From Lachnospiraceae bacterium (GTDB lineage: Bacteria > Bacillota > Clostridia > Lachnospirales > Lachnospiraceae): 54,846 bases of DNA. The DNA is taken from NCBI GenBank assembly GCA_900771955.1, contig CAAGPW010000070.1, positions 1 through 54,846 on the forward strand, read 5' to 3'. This document shows, piece after piece, positions 15,951-24,903 of the stretch. The notes under the pieces were generated by a model, which worked only from the letters and a program-made list of their open reading frames with translations, had not been told where the DNA came from and searched no databases. The translations under genes were made by a program, and so were the position numbers. Positions within the stretch are counted from its first letter, which is position 1. Every line of letters begins with the position of its first letter.

Positions 15951-17960
15951 TTATAAATTTGCCGGGCGCTCCACCTCATAGTCACTCCAACTGCTTTCTG
16001 CCGGTGCTTTAGACATGTCTGCCGTATCGGAATACGAATCAACCGTGATCGTGCAGGAACCGTTTCCTTCTATATATATGGTACCGTCTGTGCCCTTTAT
16101 CGTCACCGTATTTCCATCCGCGTCCTGAATCGTTCCTTCACAGGAGAGACTGCTTAATGTGCTGTCACCTGTCACGATCCAGGTGCTGTCTTTATCAATA
16201 TAAAGATTGCAGTATCCGTCCCCTCCATTTCCGGCACAGGTTTCATCATCCACCACTGCTCCGGTTAATGTACTTCCGGTCATATAAAAATCAAGTTTGC
16301 TGATGCTGTCCCAGATGATGTCGCCCTGCATTTCCTGATCGTTCGCGCCAAAAAGGCAGTCTGCACCATTTGCTCCGGCCTGCCCCCAGCCTCTTTTGTT
16401 GTTATTTCCGGTACAGCGCAGGAAGAATGCATTGTCATCCGCATAGCTGATGTCCACATTGGAAAGTACAAAGGTGGATTCCGTATTGGTCGTATAGAAC
16501 ATTCCACCGTTTTTTGCAGTCAGTGTTCCGCCGTCCATCTCAAACGTGCTGTTTCCGACCTCGGAGTCCCCGGACATGCTCTGGTATAAGATCACATTCC
16601 AGGTGCAGTCATTTTGTTCGTCATCACCCATGTTTCCGGTCAGATCTGTGTCAAACAGATGCAGCGAATTCAAACCCTCGATGCAGACTGCCTCGGAACC
16701 GTTCGCGGTAAGATCAGCATTGTTTACCGCAATATCCGCTGTGCTGTAGACTGCCGGTGAACCGGTTCCGTTTGATGTATAACTTCCGCCATCCACAACC
16801 ATTGTCCCGCCGCCGCGGTCACTGCGGATTGCCGCTGCGGAAGCGCCGCTCGTCTCTACGTTTAGATCCCAGGCATATACGGTTCCGCCGCCTGCAGCAT
16901 GAATTCCGCCCGAAGTATCCTGTGTGGTCTTAATATCGCTGTCCACCGCGTATACCACACCGTCTCCATAGGCAAAGATCCCTGCCGCTCCGCTCGCATC
17001 CGTATCAATATCCGCGTTGCTAACATAAAGCGTTCCATCCGTGTCAAGCAGCGCAGCTCCGACACCGTAAAAGCTGGAATTGTCACCGCCCTTGCTCTCA
17101 GACGAAGTTCTCGTCACTGTGCTGTCTTTTAATGTGACGGTCGCACCGTTTAAAACGTGAACCGCATTTTCATCGGTTCCGGTCGAGGTGTAGGTTTTTC
17201 CCTCTTCCCCGGTATCTTCGCTGAATTCGGTCACTGCGTCATAGCTGTCCACTCCTGCAGATTCTCCGCCGCCAGGACCACCTCCGTTTCCCGGTCCACC
17301 TGCTCCAAGGATCGTGATCTTTGCTGCATTTCCGTCTGCATCAAATGTAATTGCTACCTGATCGCCCACTGCAATGTCGGAAAATTCCGCATCCTCAGTT
17401 TCCGGCTGCGGAGCGTTACCATCCGACGGTGCATTGCTGCTATCCGGGGCATTTCCATCCGACGGTGCATTGCTGTCATCCGGCTTCTGCGGGACGTCTC
17501 CGCCTTCCTGTCCGTTTGTGTCTGACGGTGCGTTATTGTTATCCGGCGCATTTCCGTCTGACGGTACGTTACTGTTATCCGGCGCATTTCCATCCGACGG
17601 TGCGTTACTGTTATCCGGCGCATTTCCATCTGTCGGTGCCCCTCCCGGTCCGCCGCTTTGTTTTACGACCACCGTGTCTGCGGTCACCTTAACCTCTGTT
17701 TCTTTTGCATCCTCCGTGCTCTCTGTTGTTTTCTCTCCGTCTCCCGGTGCCTGCTGTCCACCGGTCTGAACCGTTATAGTGTCATCTCCGACTGCCGTTA
17801 CTTCCCCGACCAGTGACTCGCTTTGCATTTCAGATCCGGAAGCTGCCGCCTCCGTGGACTGTATCCCGGTCGTCGTTTCTGTATCTGTTGTGCCACATCC
17901 GCCAAGGACGGACATTCCAACTAAGACTCCTGTTAAGACTGCAATATATTTTTGTTTCAC
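15951..17960 (-). CDS. Large surface lipoprotein: low-complexity repeat stalk plus parallel beta-helix
   Basis: 669 residues. The lipobox LGGC (Cys about 22) predicts a lipid-anchored exported protein. A short beta domain (about 50-100, GEVTAVGDDTITVQTGG) is followed by about 90 residues of tandem NAPSDGNAPDNS-type repeats. A second small beta segment and a Gly-rich linker come next. The rest (about 260-650) is repeated short strands such as GVYAVDSDI, GGTVYAWDLN and AVYSTADIAVNNADLTANGSEAV, typical of a right-handed parallel beta-helix. Such helices bind or cleave polysaccharides or act as adhesins; no catalytic residues can be named. It is monocistronic, with TAAGG direct repeats upstream. 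Confidence 0.88.
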   Translation of the reverse strand: MKQKYIAVLTGVLVGMSVLGGCGTTDTETTTGIQSTEAAASGSEMQSESLVGEVTAVGDDTITVQTGGQQAPGDGEKTTESTEDAKETEVKVTADTVVVKQSGGPGGAPTDGNAPDNSNAPSDGNAPDNSNVPSDGNAPDNNNAPSDTNGQEGGDVPQKPDDSNAPSDGNAPDSSNAPSDGNAPQPETEDAEFSDIAVGDQVAITFDADGNAAKITILGAGGPGNGGGPGGGESAGVDSYDAVTEFSEDTGEEGKTYTSTGTDENAVHVLNGATVTLKDSTVTRTSSESKGGDNSSFYGVGAALLDTDGTLYVSNADIDTDASGAAGIFAYGDGVVYAVDSDIKTTQDTSGGIHAAGGGTVYAWDLNVETSGASAAAIRSDRGGGTMVVDGGSYTSNGTGSPAVYSTADIAVNNADLTANGSEAVCIEGLNSLHLFDTDLTGNMGDDEQNDCTWNVILYQSMSGDSEVGNSTFEMDGGTLTAKNGGMFYTTNTESTFVLSNVDISYADDNAFFLRCTGNNNKRGWGQAGANGADCLFGANDQEMQGDIIWDSISKLDFYMTGSTLTGAVVDDETCAGNGGDGYCNLYIDKDSTWIVTGDSTLSSLSCEGTIQDADGNTVTIKGTDGTIYIEGNGSCTITVDSYSDTADMSKAPAESSWSDYEVERPANL
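17390..17640 (-). repeat. Coding tandem repeat, 36 bp unit (12 residues)
   Basis: The stretch encodes repeats of N-A-P-S-D-G-N-A-P-D-N/S-N/S, unit 36 bp. Four contiguous copies are interrupted by a Gly/Glu/Lys-rich spacer and followed by two more copies. The copies differ mostly at third codon positions, so the protein pattern is being kept. It probably forms an extended, unstructured stalk through the cell wall. Confidence 0.85.
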
Positions 17961-18022
17961 AGCTCATCATCCTTTCTTTTTATCGCTGATTTCTTTTTAC
18001 ATTTTATATTGTAATCACAAAG

Positions 18023-18038
18023 CCTTAGCTCAACCTTA
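18023..18038 (-). promoter_or_regulatory. Possible regulator site: TAAGG direct repeats upstream of the lipoprotein
   Basis: On the minus strand, TTAAGGTTGAGCTAAGG holds two TAAGG half-sites 11 bp apart, one helical turn, a spacing typical of OmpR-type response regulators. It lies upstream of an AATATAAAAT-rich -10 region and about 65 bp before the lipoprotein start. Confidence 0.4.
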
Positions 18039-18084
18039 ATTACCGGAGCCAGTCTACAAACTGCGCTCATTTTCCTCGTCGCCA

Positions 18085-18119
18085 TTACAAAAAAAGAGCC
18101 TGACTTTTCATCAGACTCG
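18085..18119 (-). terminator. Terminator of the UMF1-type MFS gene
   Basis: On the minus strand, GAGTCTGA pairs with TCAGGCTC around GAAAAG (one mismatch), followed by TTTTTTT. Directly after comes GTAATGGCGACGAGG, the recurring element. Confidence 0.75.
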
Positions 18120-18140
18120 TTTTCTCCATTCTCTGCTGCT

Positions 18141-19415
18141 CTATTCCGTTATATCTACAGATGTCATCCCCGCAACCTTTCGCTTGGCGTTCTCGCTTCC
18201 AACTGCGATACGGAAGAAAATGATCCCAACTACAAATAATACTGCGATCATTCCGACACCCTTATTGATATCACCGGTAAGCTGTGATACGACACTCACG
18301 ATCGTTGTGCCAAGAAATGATGCTCCCTTACCGCAGATATCAAGCAGTCCGAAATACTCTCCCGACTGTTCCGCCGGAATAATCCTTGCATAATAGGAAC
18401 GGGACAGTGCCTGAATGCCACCCTGAAACATTCCAACCAGGATTGCAAGTATCCAGAATTGAAGCTGCGTGGACAGCACACAGGCAAACAGTGCAATCCC
18501 AAGATATGCTGCAATGCAGATCGTGATCAGATTTTCGGTACGGAAACGCTGTGCCAGTCTTCCGAAAAGGATCGCGCACGGAAATGCAACAAACTGTGTC
18601 ACTAGAAGTGCCAGCAGAAGTCCGGTACTGTCAAGACCAAGTGCCGAACCATATGCCGTTGCCATATCAATGATCGTATATACACCATCAATATAGAAGA
18701 AAAATGCAAGCAGAAACAGAAATATCTTCTTTTCCTTCCGGACATTCTGAAAGGTTCTCCCGATCCGGCGGAAGCTTTCCGCAAATGCATGCGGCTTTCG
18801 CTCCACATAATTAATCTGCCGGTACGTCTTTAACATCGGAAGCGTCATGAGTATCCACCATGCCGCAACGATGCAAAACGAAATTCCCATTGCAAGTTCC
18901 ATTGAGATTCCGAGTTTTCCGGAACCAAGCACGATACAAAGACAGACAATAAACGGTACACAGCTTCCTATGTAACCCCACGCATAACCCTGAGATGACA
19001 CCTGATCCATCCGCTCATCCGTGGTAACATCCGAGAGCATGGAATCATAAAAAATCAGACTCGCTGAAAATCCGATTTTTGCAATAATATAAATGATCAG
19101 AAACAAAAGCCACTGTTTTGCAAACCCCATTGCGATACAGCCTGTCGCGCCTACACCGAGCGCTATGGTAAAAATGGGCTTTTTAAATCCTTTCGTATCC
19201 GCAAGTGTCCCAAACACCGGTCCGATCAGCGCCACAATGAGCGTTGCAATGGAAGCCGCATATCCCCAATATGCCAGATAATCGACCGAAGACAGCCCTT
19301 CCTGCTCCGCCAGATAGTTAAAATAGATCGGCATGATCGTGGATACCAGCAGAGTGAACGCCGAATTTCCCACGTCATACAGCACCCAGTTCTTTTCTTC
19401 CTTTGTCAGTTTCAT
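18141..19415 (-). CDS. MFS transporter, UMF1/Atg22-like family
   Basis: 424 residues, about 12 membrane helices. The N-terminal motif WVLYDVGNSAFTLLVSTIMPIYF is characteristic of the UMF1 (Atg22-like) branch of the major facilitator superfamily. The frame extends 10 codons upstream to 19445, but the ATG at 19415 follows GAGGG at proper spacing and the protein begins MKLTKEEKNWVLYDVGNSAF, so I use that. Substrates of bacterial members are mostly unknown (efflux of small metabolites is assumed). It is monocistronic. Confidence 0.9.
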   Translation of the reverse strand: MKLTKEEKNWVLYDVGNSAFTLLVSTIMPIYFNYLAEQEGLSSVDYLAYWGYAASIATLIVALIGPVFGTLADTKGFKKPIFTIALGVGATGCIAMGFAKQWLLFLIIYIIAKIGFSASLIFYDSMLSDVTTDERMDQVSSQGYAWGYIGSCVPFIVCLCIVLGSGKLGISMELAMGISFCIVAAWWILMTLPMLKTYRQINYVERKPHAFAESFRRIGRTFQNVRKEKKIFLFLLAFFFYIDGVYTIIDMATAYGSALGLDSTGLLLALLVTQFVAFPCAILFGRLAQRFRTENLITICIAAYLGIALFACVLSTQLQFWILAILVGMFQGGIQALSRSYYARIIPAEQSGEYFGLLDICGKGASFLGTTIVSVVSQLTGDINKGVGMIAVLFVVGIIFFRIAVGSENAKRKVAGMTSVDITE

Positions 19416-19536
19416 ATTTTCCCTCACTTCCTGCCACTTTGGCAATAATTTTATTTTAGGGAAAAAATAAAACTTCTGCTATCATAATCATGTAAAAATA
19501 TGTAAAAACTATGTCATTTTTTTGTAAAAGTAATTT

Positions 19537-20448
19537 TTATACGTCTGCAGTCCGGATTTTTAAATGTGTCCGTACAAAATCCCAGAACAGCTCCGATGCC
19601 GCCGGAAGCACCTGAAACTGACGCTTTACCAAAAACAGCTTTGACTCATGCTCCGGATTTATGATCTTTTTACATACTACCTTCTTGCTGTCGATAAAAT
19701 TTTCTGCTGATTCCGGACAGATCACAATACCCATTCCGCGCTCTGCAAGACTGATCACTGAAGTAATGGAATTGTAGAGGCAGAATATATTCTGCTCAGT
19801 TGCGATCTCATGAAACCAGTTGCTGATCTCATCCTGGATCGGCTGACGGATCGGTATCATAAGCGGTTCATTTTTAAGTCCGGAAAGTTCGATCCCATCT
19901 TCCGCATCCCGCACCAGTGGATGATGGATCGGCAGCACAGCGATCCATGGCTCGCACAGCATATAGATCCGGTCATACGATTCCATATTAAACGGCTCCC
20001 GGATGATCGCCATGTCAAGCAGATTTTTTTCCAGCCGCTCTCTGATCTCATCTCCGTTTCCTGACCAGATCTCAAAGCGGACATGCGGTGCCGCTTTATG
20101 AAACTGCTCGATCGCCTCTGCAAGGATTCCCGCACCACAGGTCTCGGTCGCCCCGATCACAATGCGCCCATACTCGCTCTTTCCCATCTTCTCAAGCTGG
20201 TTTCGTGTCCGCTCCACCAGCAGTACGATCTCTTCCGCACGCTGCTTTAGGACATACCCTTCCTCTGTGAGCTGAAGTCTGCGTTTTCCACGCAGGAACA
20301 AAATAACCCCCAGCTCTTCCTCGAGCAGCTTCATCTGCCTGCTGAGCGGAGGCTGCGCCATACACAGTTTTTCCGCCGCACGCGTAATATTCTGCTCCTG
20401 TGCCACAACCAGAAAATATTTCAATGTCTTGATATCCATTATCATCAT
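19537..20448 (-). CDS. LysR-family transcriptional regulator
   Basis: About 300 residues. The N-terminal winged HTH (LKYFLVVAQEQNITRAAEKL, then AQPPLSRQMKLLEEELG) is standard LysR, and the C-terminal part is a periplasmic-binding-like effector domain (about 90-295). Three in-frame ATGs lie within 10 bp (20448, 20445, 20439); the one at 20439 (MDIKTLKYF) matches the family best and is about 10 bp after AAAGG. It is divergent from a DUF1275 membrane protein gene with a 137 bp shared control region, so that gene is its most likely target. The effector is unknown. Confidence 0.93.
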   Translation of the reverse strand: MMIMDIKTLKYFLVVAQEQNITRAAEKLCMAQPPLSRQMKLLEEELGVILFLRGKRRLQLTEEGYVLKQRAEEIVLLVERTRNQLEKMGKSEYGRIVIGATETCGAGILAEAIEQFHKAAPHVRFEIWSGNGDEIRERLEKNLLDMAIIREPFNMESYDRIYMLCEPWIAVLPIHHPLVRDAEDGIELSGLKNEPLMIPIRQPIQDEISNWFHEIATEQNIFCLYNSITSVISLAERGMGIVICPESAENFIDSKKVVCKKIINPEHESKLFLVKRQFQVLPAASELFWDFVRTHLKIRTADV

Positions 20449-20504
20449 ACCTTTTTTGTATTATTTTCTATATATTATACATATTTTTATATAATAATCA
20501 ACTG

Positions 20505-20513
20505 TGCTATAAT
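20505..20513 (+). promoter_or_regulatory. Extended -10 promoter of the DUF1275 gene
   Basis: TGCTATAAT is a TGn-TATAAT extended -10 about 70 bp before the ATG at 20586, in the A+T-rich LysR/DUF1275 intergenic region. Confidence 0.55.
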
Positions 20514-20585
20514 AGGCTTCGCTGGCAGATTCCGCAACATGGTCTGTCAGCCCGTTCATTTTATTTTAAAATCAGGGAGGCAGTT

Positions 20586-21341
20586 ATGAATCCAAAGCTT
20601 CATAATGATGCATTTACACACTATATGGTATCTTTTATCGGCGGTTATTTTGGCATTTACGCCATTATATCCCGCAGTGATTTCTTCGGTTCTGCACAGA
20701 CATCGAATCTGATCTACCTTGCCATGGATCTGCTTGGCAGAAATCTTACCGATCTGATCATCCGCCTTTTCGCACTGTTGTTCTATGTGAGTGCGATTGT
20801 CTTAAACATCCGGCTGGCAGAGCAGCATCGTTTCCACATAAAGAAACTGAGTATGAGCATAAATGCAGCTGCCATAGTTGTACTCGGCTTTCTTCCGGCA
20901 GAAATGAATCCGGTCATTGCTCTGTATCCGGTCTTTTTTGCAATGGCATTTCAGTGGTGCAGCTTTAAAGGGTATAAAGAATACGGAAGTGCCACGGTTT
21001 TTTCCACAAATAATCTGCGGCAGTTCGTGACTGCACTGACCTTATACTTCTCCAGAAAAGATGTGATTCAACGGGAAAAAGCAGCATTCTACGGCTTTAC
21101 ACTGCTCTCTTTCCATCTCGGCGCAACGGCATGCTTCTTTTTACTTCAGGTCTTTCATATCAGAAGTATCTGGTTTTGTATGATTCCGACTGCTTTCGCC
21201 TTTTTGTTCTTTACGTTGCAGGAAAATGCCGGTTCAGGCAAGCCTGACTGCTATTTTTCTCATCGCCATTACAAAAAGACAGCGGAAACAGTGACCGGTC
21301 AGATACCGGGCTGCTCCGCTGCCCCAAAAGACTGCGCTTAA
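20586..21341 (+). CDS. YoaK/DUF1275 family membrane protein
   Basis: 251 residues. It has about six membrane helices with the DUF1275 pattern: an N-terminal GGYFGIYAIISRSDFF, then AQTSNLIYLAMDLL. A second repeat-like block (FQWCSFKGYKEYGSATVFST) lies near residue 120. The Shine-Dalgarno GGGAGG is well placed. The last 35 or so residues (GSGKPDCYFSHRHYKKTAETV onwards) are hydrophilic and unlike the family. They are translated across the terminator hairpin of the convergent SulP gene, so the reading frame seems to have been extended into non-coding sequence. Function is unknown; regulation by the divergent LysR protein is inferred. Confidence 0.85.
   Translation: MNPKLHNDAFTHYMVSFIGGYFGIYAIISRSDFFGSAQTSNLIYLAMDLLGRNLTDLIIRLFALLFYVSAIVLNIRLAEQHRFHIKKLSMSINAAAIVVLGFLPAEMNPVIALYPVFFAMAFQWCSFKGYKEYGSATVFSTNNLRQFVTALTLYFSRKDVIQREKAAFYGFTLLSFHLGATACFFLLQVFHIRSIWFCMIPTAFAFLFFTLQENAGSGKPDCYFSHRHYKKTAETVTGQIPGCSAAPKDCA
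21272..21321 (-). terminator. Terminator of the SulP gene, lying inside the 3' end of the DUF1275 gene
   Basis: CAGCGGA (21280-21286) pairs with TCCGCTG (21315-21321), with an inner stem CCGGT/ACCGG. On the minus strand it ends TCTTTTTGTAATGGCGA. It overlaps the convergent coding sequence. Confidence 0.72.
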
Positions 21342-21366
21342 CAGATCTTAAGCTTCTTTTCAGTTT

Positions 21367-23013
21367 TTACTTTACCAGATTTTCCGCATAGTCCAGTGCT
21401 TCTACGATGTTCGGCAGGAAATTTTCTGCTCCGATGTCGTCCACAAAGCCGTCCTTTTTCATAACGGACATCGGCTGTTCATTCACATGGGAAAAGATCA
21501 GGGTAATATGCTTTTTCGCCGCGCGCTTTTCCAGTTCACGCAGGGAGCGCATTGCACTTGCATCAATTGCAGGAACACTGCGCATACGGATCACCACCAC
21601 TTTTGTGGAACGGTCACTGTTGATGCGTAATATCTCATCCGCAGCGGCAAAAAACAGAGGCCCGCTGATTTCAAACACGCGGATCGTGTGCGGGATCTCA
21701 CGCAGTTTTTCCGCCTCGCCCGGTGTAACATCGGGCTCATCCGTGTATTTCCAGGCCGTCACATCGGCGGTTTCTGCCATACGCTTCATAAAAAGCAGTG
21801 CGGCAAGTACAACACCTACTTCGATCGCAACAACAAGATCAAAAAATACCGTTAAGAAAAATGTTGCGACCATCACAATGATATCGCTCTTTGGCGCTGT
21901 TTTACACAGATGAAAGAACGAAGTCCAGTCTGCCATATTTGCAGCAACCACAAGCAGAACCGCCGCCAGTGTCGTCATCGGGATCAGGGCTGCAAGCGGC
22001 ATCAGTGCAAGCAGAATGACAGTCAGCGTCACACAGTGTACGATTCCTGCGATTGGAGTACGTCCGCCGTTTCTCACATTTGCTGCAGTACGTGCGATCG
22101 CTCCGGTTGCCGGGATCCCCCCAAAAAGCCCTGAAAAAATGTTTCCAACCCCCTGTCCGATCAGCTCTGCATTGGATTTGTGTGTATCTCCGATCATTCC
22201 ATCCGAAACAACCGCAGAGAGCAGAGATTCAATTCCTGCTAAGATTGCGATCGTAAATGCCGGTGAAAACATTTTCTGGATGAGCCCGAAAGTGATCGAT
22301 GGCATGTGCGGAGTCGGAAATGATGAGGAAAGCTCCCCATACACACTGCCGATCGTGTTGACCGGAAGCTTCGCAAAATATACAACAAGTGTAGTCACAA
22401 TGATCGCAATCAGAGAACCTGGTATCTTATCGGTCACCTTCGGCCAGACGATCATGATAAGCACTGCTGCCACACCCACCAGTGTCGCAGTCAGATTGAC
22501 CGTGGCTGCATTTTTCACATAACAGACCACTTTATCCAGAAATTCAGAAGGCACAGATGCAATCCTTAATCCAAAGAAGTCCTTAAGCTGGCCGACAAAC
22601 AGAGTAACTGCGATTCCACAGGTAAAACCGGTCGTGATCGTATATGGAATATATTTGATCAGTGAACCGAAACGGCAGAGTCCCATGATGACCAGTATCA
22701 CGCCCGCAAGAATTGTTGCGACGATCAGACCGTCCGTTCCGTACTCGGTCACAATGCCATAGATGATGACAACGAAGGCTGCGGTCGGCCCGCCGATCTG
22801 CACGCGGCTTCCACCAAGAAACGAAATAAAAAATCCTGCAATGATGGCAGTGTAAAGCCCCTGCTCCGGGCCAACGCCGGACGCAATGGCAAGTGCGATC
22901 GAGAGCGGAAGTGCGATGATCGCGACAATAATACCTGAGATAATGTCTTTGATCAGCTGTTCTTTTGTATAGCCTTTCAGCACATCGAACAGCTTCGGTG
23001 TTAAAGTATTCAT
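21367..23013 (-). CDS. SulP-family anion transporter with STAS domain
   Basis: 548 residues. About 12-14 membrane helices begin with the SulP pattern SGIIVAIIALPLSIALAIASGVGPEQGLYTA. Motifs IGGPTAAFVVIIYGIV and GGIPATGAIARTAANVRNGGRTP form the anion site region. A C-terminal STAS domain (about 440-548) contains IDASAMRSL, the usual regulatory loop. SulP proteins carry sulfate, bicarbonate, dicarboxylates or other anions; sequence alone does not separate these. It has its own extended -10 promoter and terminator. A sulfatase locus lies a few genes away, which makes sulfate an attractive but untested substrate. Confidence 0.93.
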   Translation of the reverse strand: MNTLTPKLFDVLKGYTKEQLIKDIISGIIVAIIALPLSIALAIASGVGPEQGLYTAIIAGFFISFLGGSRVQIGGPTAAFVVIIYGIVTEYGTDGLIVATILAGVILVIMGLCRFGSLIKYIPYTITTGFTCGIAVTLFVGQLKDFFGLRIASVPSEFLDKVVCYVKNAATVNLTATLVGVAAVLIMIVWPKVTDKIPGSLIAIIVTTLVVYFAKLPVNTIGSVYGELSSSFPTPHMPSITFGLIQKMFSPAFTIAILAGIESLLSAVVSDGMIGDTHKSNAELIGQGVGNIFSGLFGGIPATGAIARTAANVRNGGRTPIAGIVHCVTLTVILLALMPLAALIPMTTLAAVLLVVAANMADWTSFFHLCKTAPKSDIIVMVATFFLTVFFDLVVAIEVGVVLAALLFMKRMAETADVTAWKYTDEPDVTPGEAEKLREIPHTIRVFEISGPLFFAAADEILRINSDRSTKVVVIRMRSVPAIDASAMRSLRELEKRAAKKHITLIFSHVNEQPMSVMKKDGFVDDIGAENFLPNIVEALDYAENLVK

Positions 23014-23050
23014 AATTTTCTCCTCTTATCCTTTGTAAACTCACCGTCGC

Positions 23051-23079
23051 ATTATACCACAGATTCCGCTTCATGAAAA
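23051..23079 (-). promoter_or_regulatory. Promoter of the SulP gene
   Basis: Minus-strand TATAAT (23051-23056) preceded by TGG (extended -10), with a TTTTCA at -35 after a 17 bp spacer. It lies 38 bp before the ATG at 23013; the ribosome site is AGAGGAG. Confidence 0.65.
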
Positions 23080-23135
23080 TTATTTTTAAGGCAATCCCCT
23101 GTCACTGGCAGGAAAAAAGTGTGCTTGTTTTACAT

Positions 23136-23573
23136 TTATGCAAGAACGCGTGCCACATCTTCCGCAATCTGCTCTGCGGTCAGATGATTTTCTCTTAACA
23201 CTTCATTTACGTCATAGCGGTCTAAAAATTCTTTTTTCAATCTGAAGTTTAATACCTTCATATCGGAATCTCCGTAAAACCGCGCGATCTTCTCTCCAAA
23301 ACCGCCGTCTAAGATTCCGTCTTCCAGTGTAATAACAACGGAATGCTCTTTTTTCAGTTCCTCCAGCAAAGCCTCGTCAAGCCCGGTAATATAATACGGA
23401 TTGATGACTGTCGGCGCGGCTCCTGTCTTTTCTTTGATCTTTGCCGCCGCTTCCTGTCCGAGCCCGTAAAATGTTCCAAGACCGATCACCGCAACACGGT
23501 TTCCCTTTTCGGTCACCTCGTAGGTATTCAGTTTTCCGAAAACCTTCGTAAAATAAAAAACTAAATTCGTGAT
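23136..23573 (-). pseudogene. Remnant of a transketolase/DXS-type gene (C-terminal domain only)
   Basis: The sequence encodes KLNTYEVTEKGNRVAVIGLG and onward for about 135 residues, which is the C-terminal transketolase domain as found in 1-deoxyxylulose-5-phosphate synthase-like proteins. The TPP-binding and pyrimidine domains (about 450 residues) are absent. The frame is open upstream to a TGA at 23574-23576, but similarity seems to begin near 23546; a GTG at 23516 could start a 126-residue product. A few bases further on ends the kinase gene of the next locus. So this is a beheaded gene left by an insertion or deletion. The domain alone cannot catalyse the reaction. Confidence 0.75.
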
Positions 23574-23583
23574 TCACCGACCA

Positions 23584-24903
23584 TTAACCGCAAATCATAA
23601 CTTTTGCGGAAAAAATGCCGTTTTGATAAACGAAGCTGCTCGCCCCGCTTGTTTTCTCAGCGATACGTCGGACAGACTGAATACCTACGCCATTACCCTT
23701 TCGCTTGGCAGACTGGAAAATCCCGTTTTTTTCTTTAATTTCTCCGTCAAACGTATTTTCAACCTCAAGCAAAAGCAGGCGACTGGCGTGCATATAGGCC
23801 GTCACCCTGATCTGCCGCCGGGCCGGAGCGGTCCGCAGGCTGGCCTCCAGCGCATTTTCCAACAGATTGGAAAGGGCAAGGCACATGTCGATCTCATCAA
23901 CAGGAACTTTTTCAGGCAGATCGATCTGCGCGTGGAAGGGAATATTTTCCCGCTTTGCAAGCGCACAGTAATAGCCGATCACGCTGTCTGCGGCCCTGTT
24001 TTCACAGAAGCTCATATCCAGGCTTGGGATTCTGCAAGTGGCTCTGGCCAGATACGCTTTGACTTTTTCCAATTCGCCTTCCTCTACCAGAGCTGAAATC
24101 TGGTTGAAGTGATGCCGCATATCATGCCGGGCCTGCCTTGCTTCTTCGATGGCAACTTTAAGATTGTCATACCGTTCCTGTTTCATGGAAAGAAAATTAT
24201 TTTCCTGCTGAAGCTTGGCATTTCGGTTCAGACTGTTTGCCATCATAAGGAAAACAGCGTTAAATCCGATCAGAAGCAGCAGCAGCGCAATGCTGATGAC
24301 AATGTACCCCTGCAAAACCCTGCCTTTATACAATGTATTCCGGTGCTGAGGGATCATAAACAGATTCAGCGCAATAAAAACAAGCGGCAGAATCCAGAAC
24401 ACATACCACGTCTGTGCGAAATTTTCGTCTTCTACCATCGTTCGCGCCGCATGGGTCGCCGGATAATACGCAGCGACCACGATCAGCCAACAGATCGCGT
24501 TATAGCATACCCCTCCCCACAGGCAAAACCAGAGTTCATTTTCTACGAGGCTCAGATTGATAATCATGGCTGCATTAATAGCTCTGGAAAGGCTGTTGAT
24601 GCAGGCGAACAGCGCGCAAACAGCTAAAGCGACCGTTCCTGATTTCCACAAAGATATCCTGAGCATTTTTATGTATATTACAGCTGCGGTCAACAACAGA
24701 ACCGCGAGTGCCGGTGCCGTAGAAACATGAAGACGGTAACATGCCACCCCTCCGCCAATGGAGAGGCACAGAAACAACGGCAGCAGCCAGCCAAAAAGCC
24801 TGCGTTGGGATTGCTTCAAATAGGACTTGACAGGGCAATATGCCAGCACAAGCCCGGGGATCACGACAGAGAGCTCCAGAACAGGGCGAAATGCGTCCAT
24901 CAT
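23584..24903 (-). CDS. Sensor histidine kinase, AgrC/GHKL type
   Basis: 439 residues. About six membrane segments occupy residues 1-220, followed by a coiled coil and the cytoplasmic kinase core. The phospho-acceptor region reads RHDMRHHFNQI (about 265-275), typical of the HPK10/AgrC group that works with LytTR regulators. The GHKL ATPase has its N-box LSNLLENALEAS (about 340-351) and a G-box GNGVGIQSV (about 408-416). The ATG overlaps the stop of the response regulator by four bases, so the two are translated together. No AgrB/AgrD-like peptide genes are nearby, so the signal is not evidently a peptide. Confidence 0.92.
   Translation of the reverse strand: MMDAFRPVLELSVVIPGLVLAYCPVKSYLKQSQRRLFGWLLPLFLCLSIGGGVACYRLHVSTAPALAVLLLTAAVIYIKMLRISLWKSGTVALAVCALFACINSLSRAINAAMIINLSLVENELWFCLWGGVCYNAICWLIVVAAYYPATHAARTMVEDENFAQTWYVFWILPLVFIALNLFMIPQHRNTLYKGRVLQGYIVISIALLLLLIGFNAVFLMMANSLNRNAKLQQENNFLSMKQERYDNLKVAIEEARQARHDMRHHFNQISALVEEGELEKVKAYLARATCRIPSLDMSFCENRAADSVIGYYCALAKRENIPFHAQIDLPEKVPVDEIDMCLALSNLLENALEASLRTAPARRQIRVTAYMHASRLLLLEVENTFDGEIKEKNGIFQSAKRKGNGVGIQSVRRIAEKTSGASSFVYQNGIFSAKVMICG

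Noticed and set aside
17390..17640. Regular repeats that might suggest a CRISPR array
   Set aside because: The repeats are contiguous without unique spacers, keep one reading frame and vary at third codon positions, so they are coding repeats of the lipoprotein.
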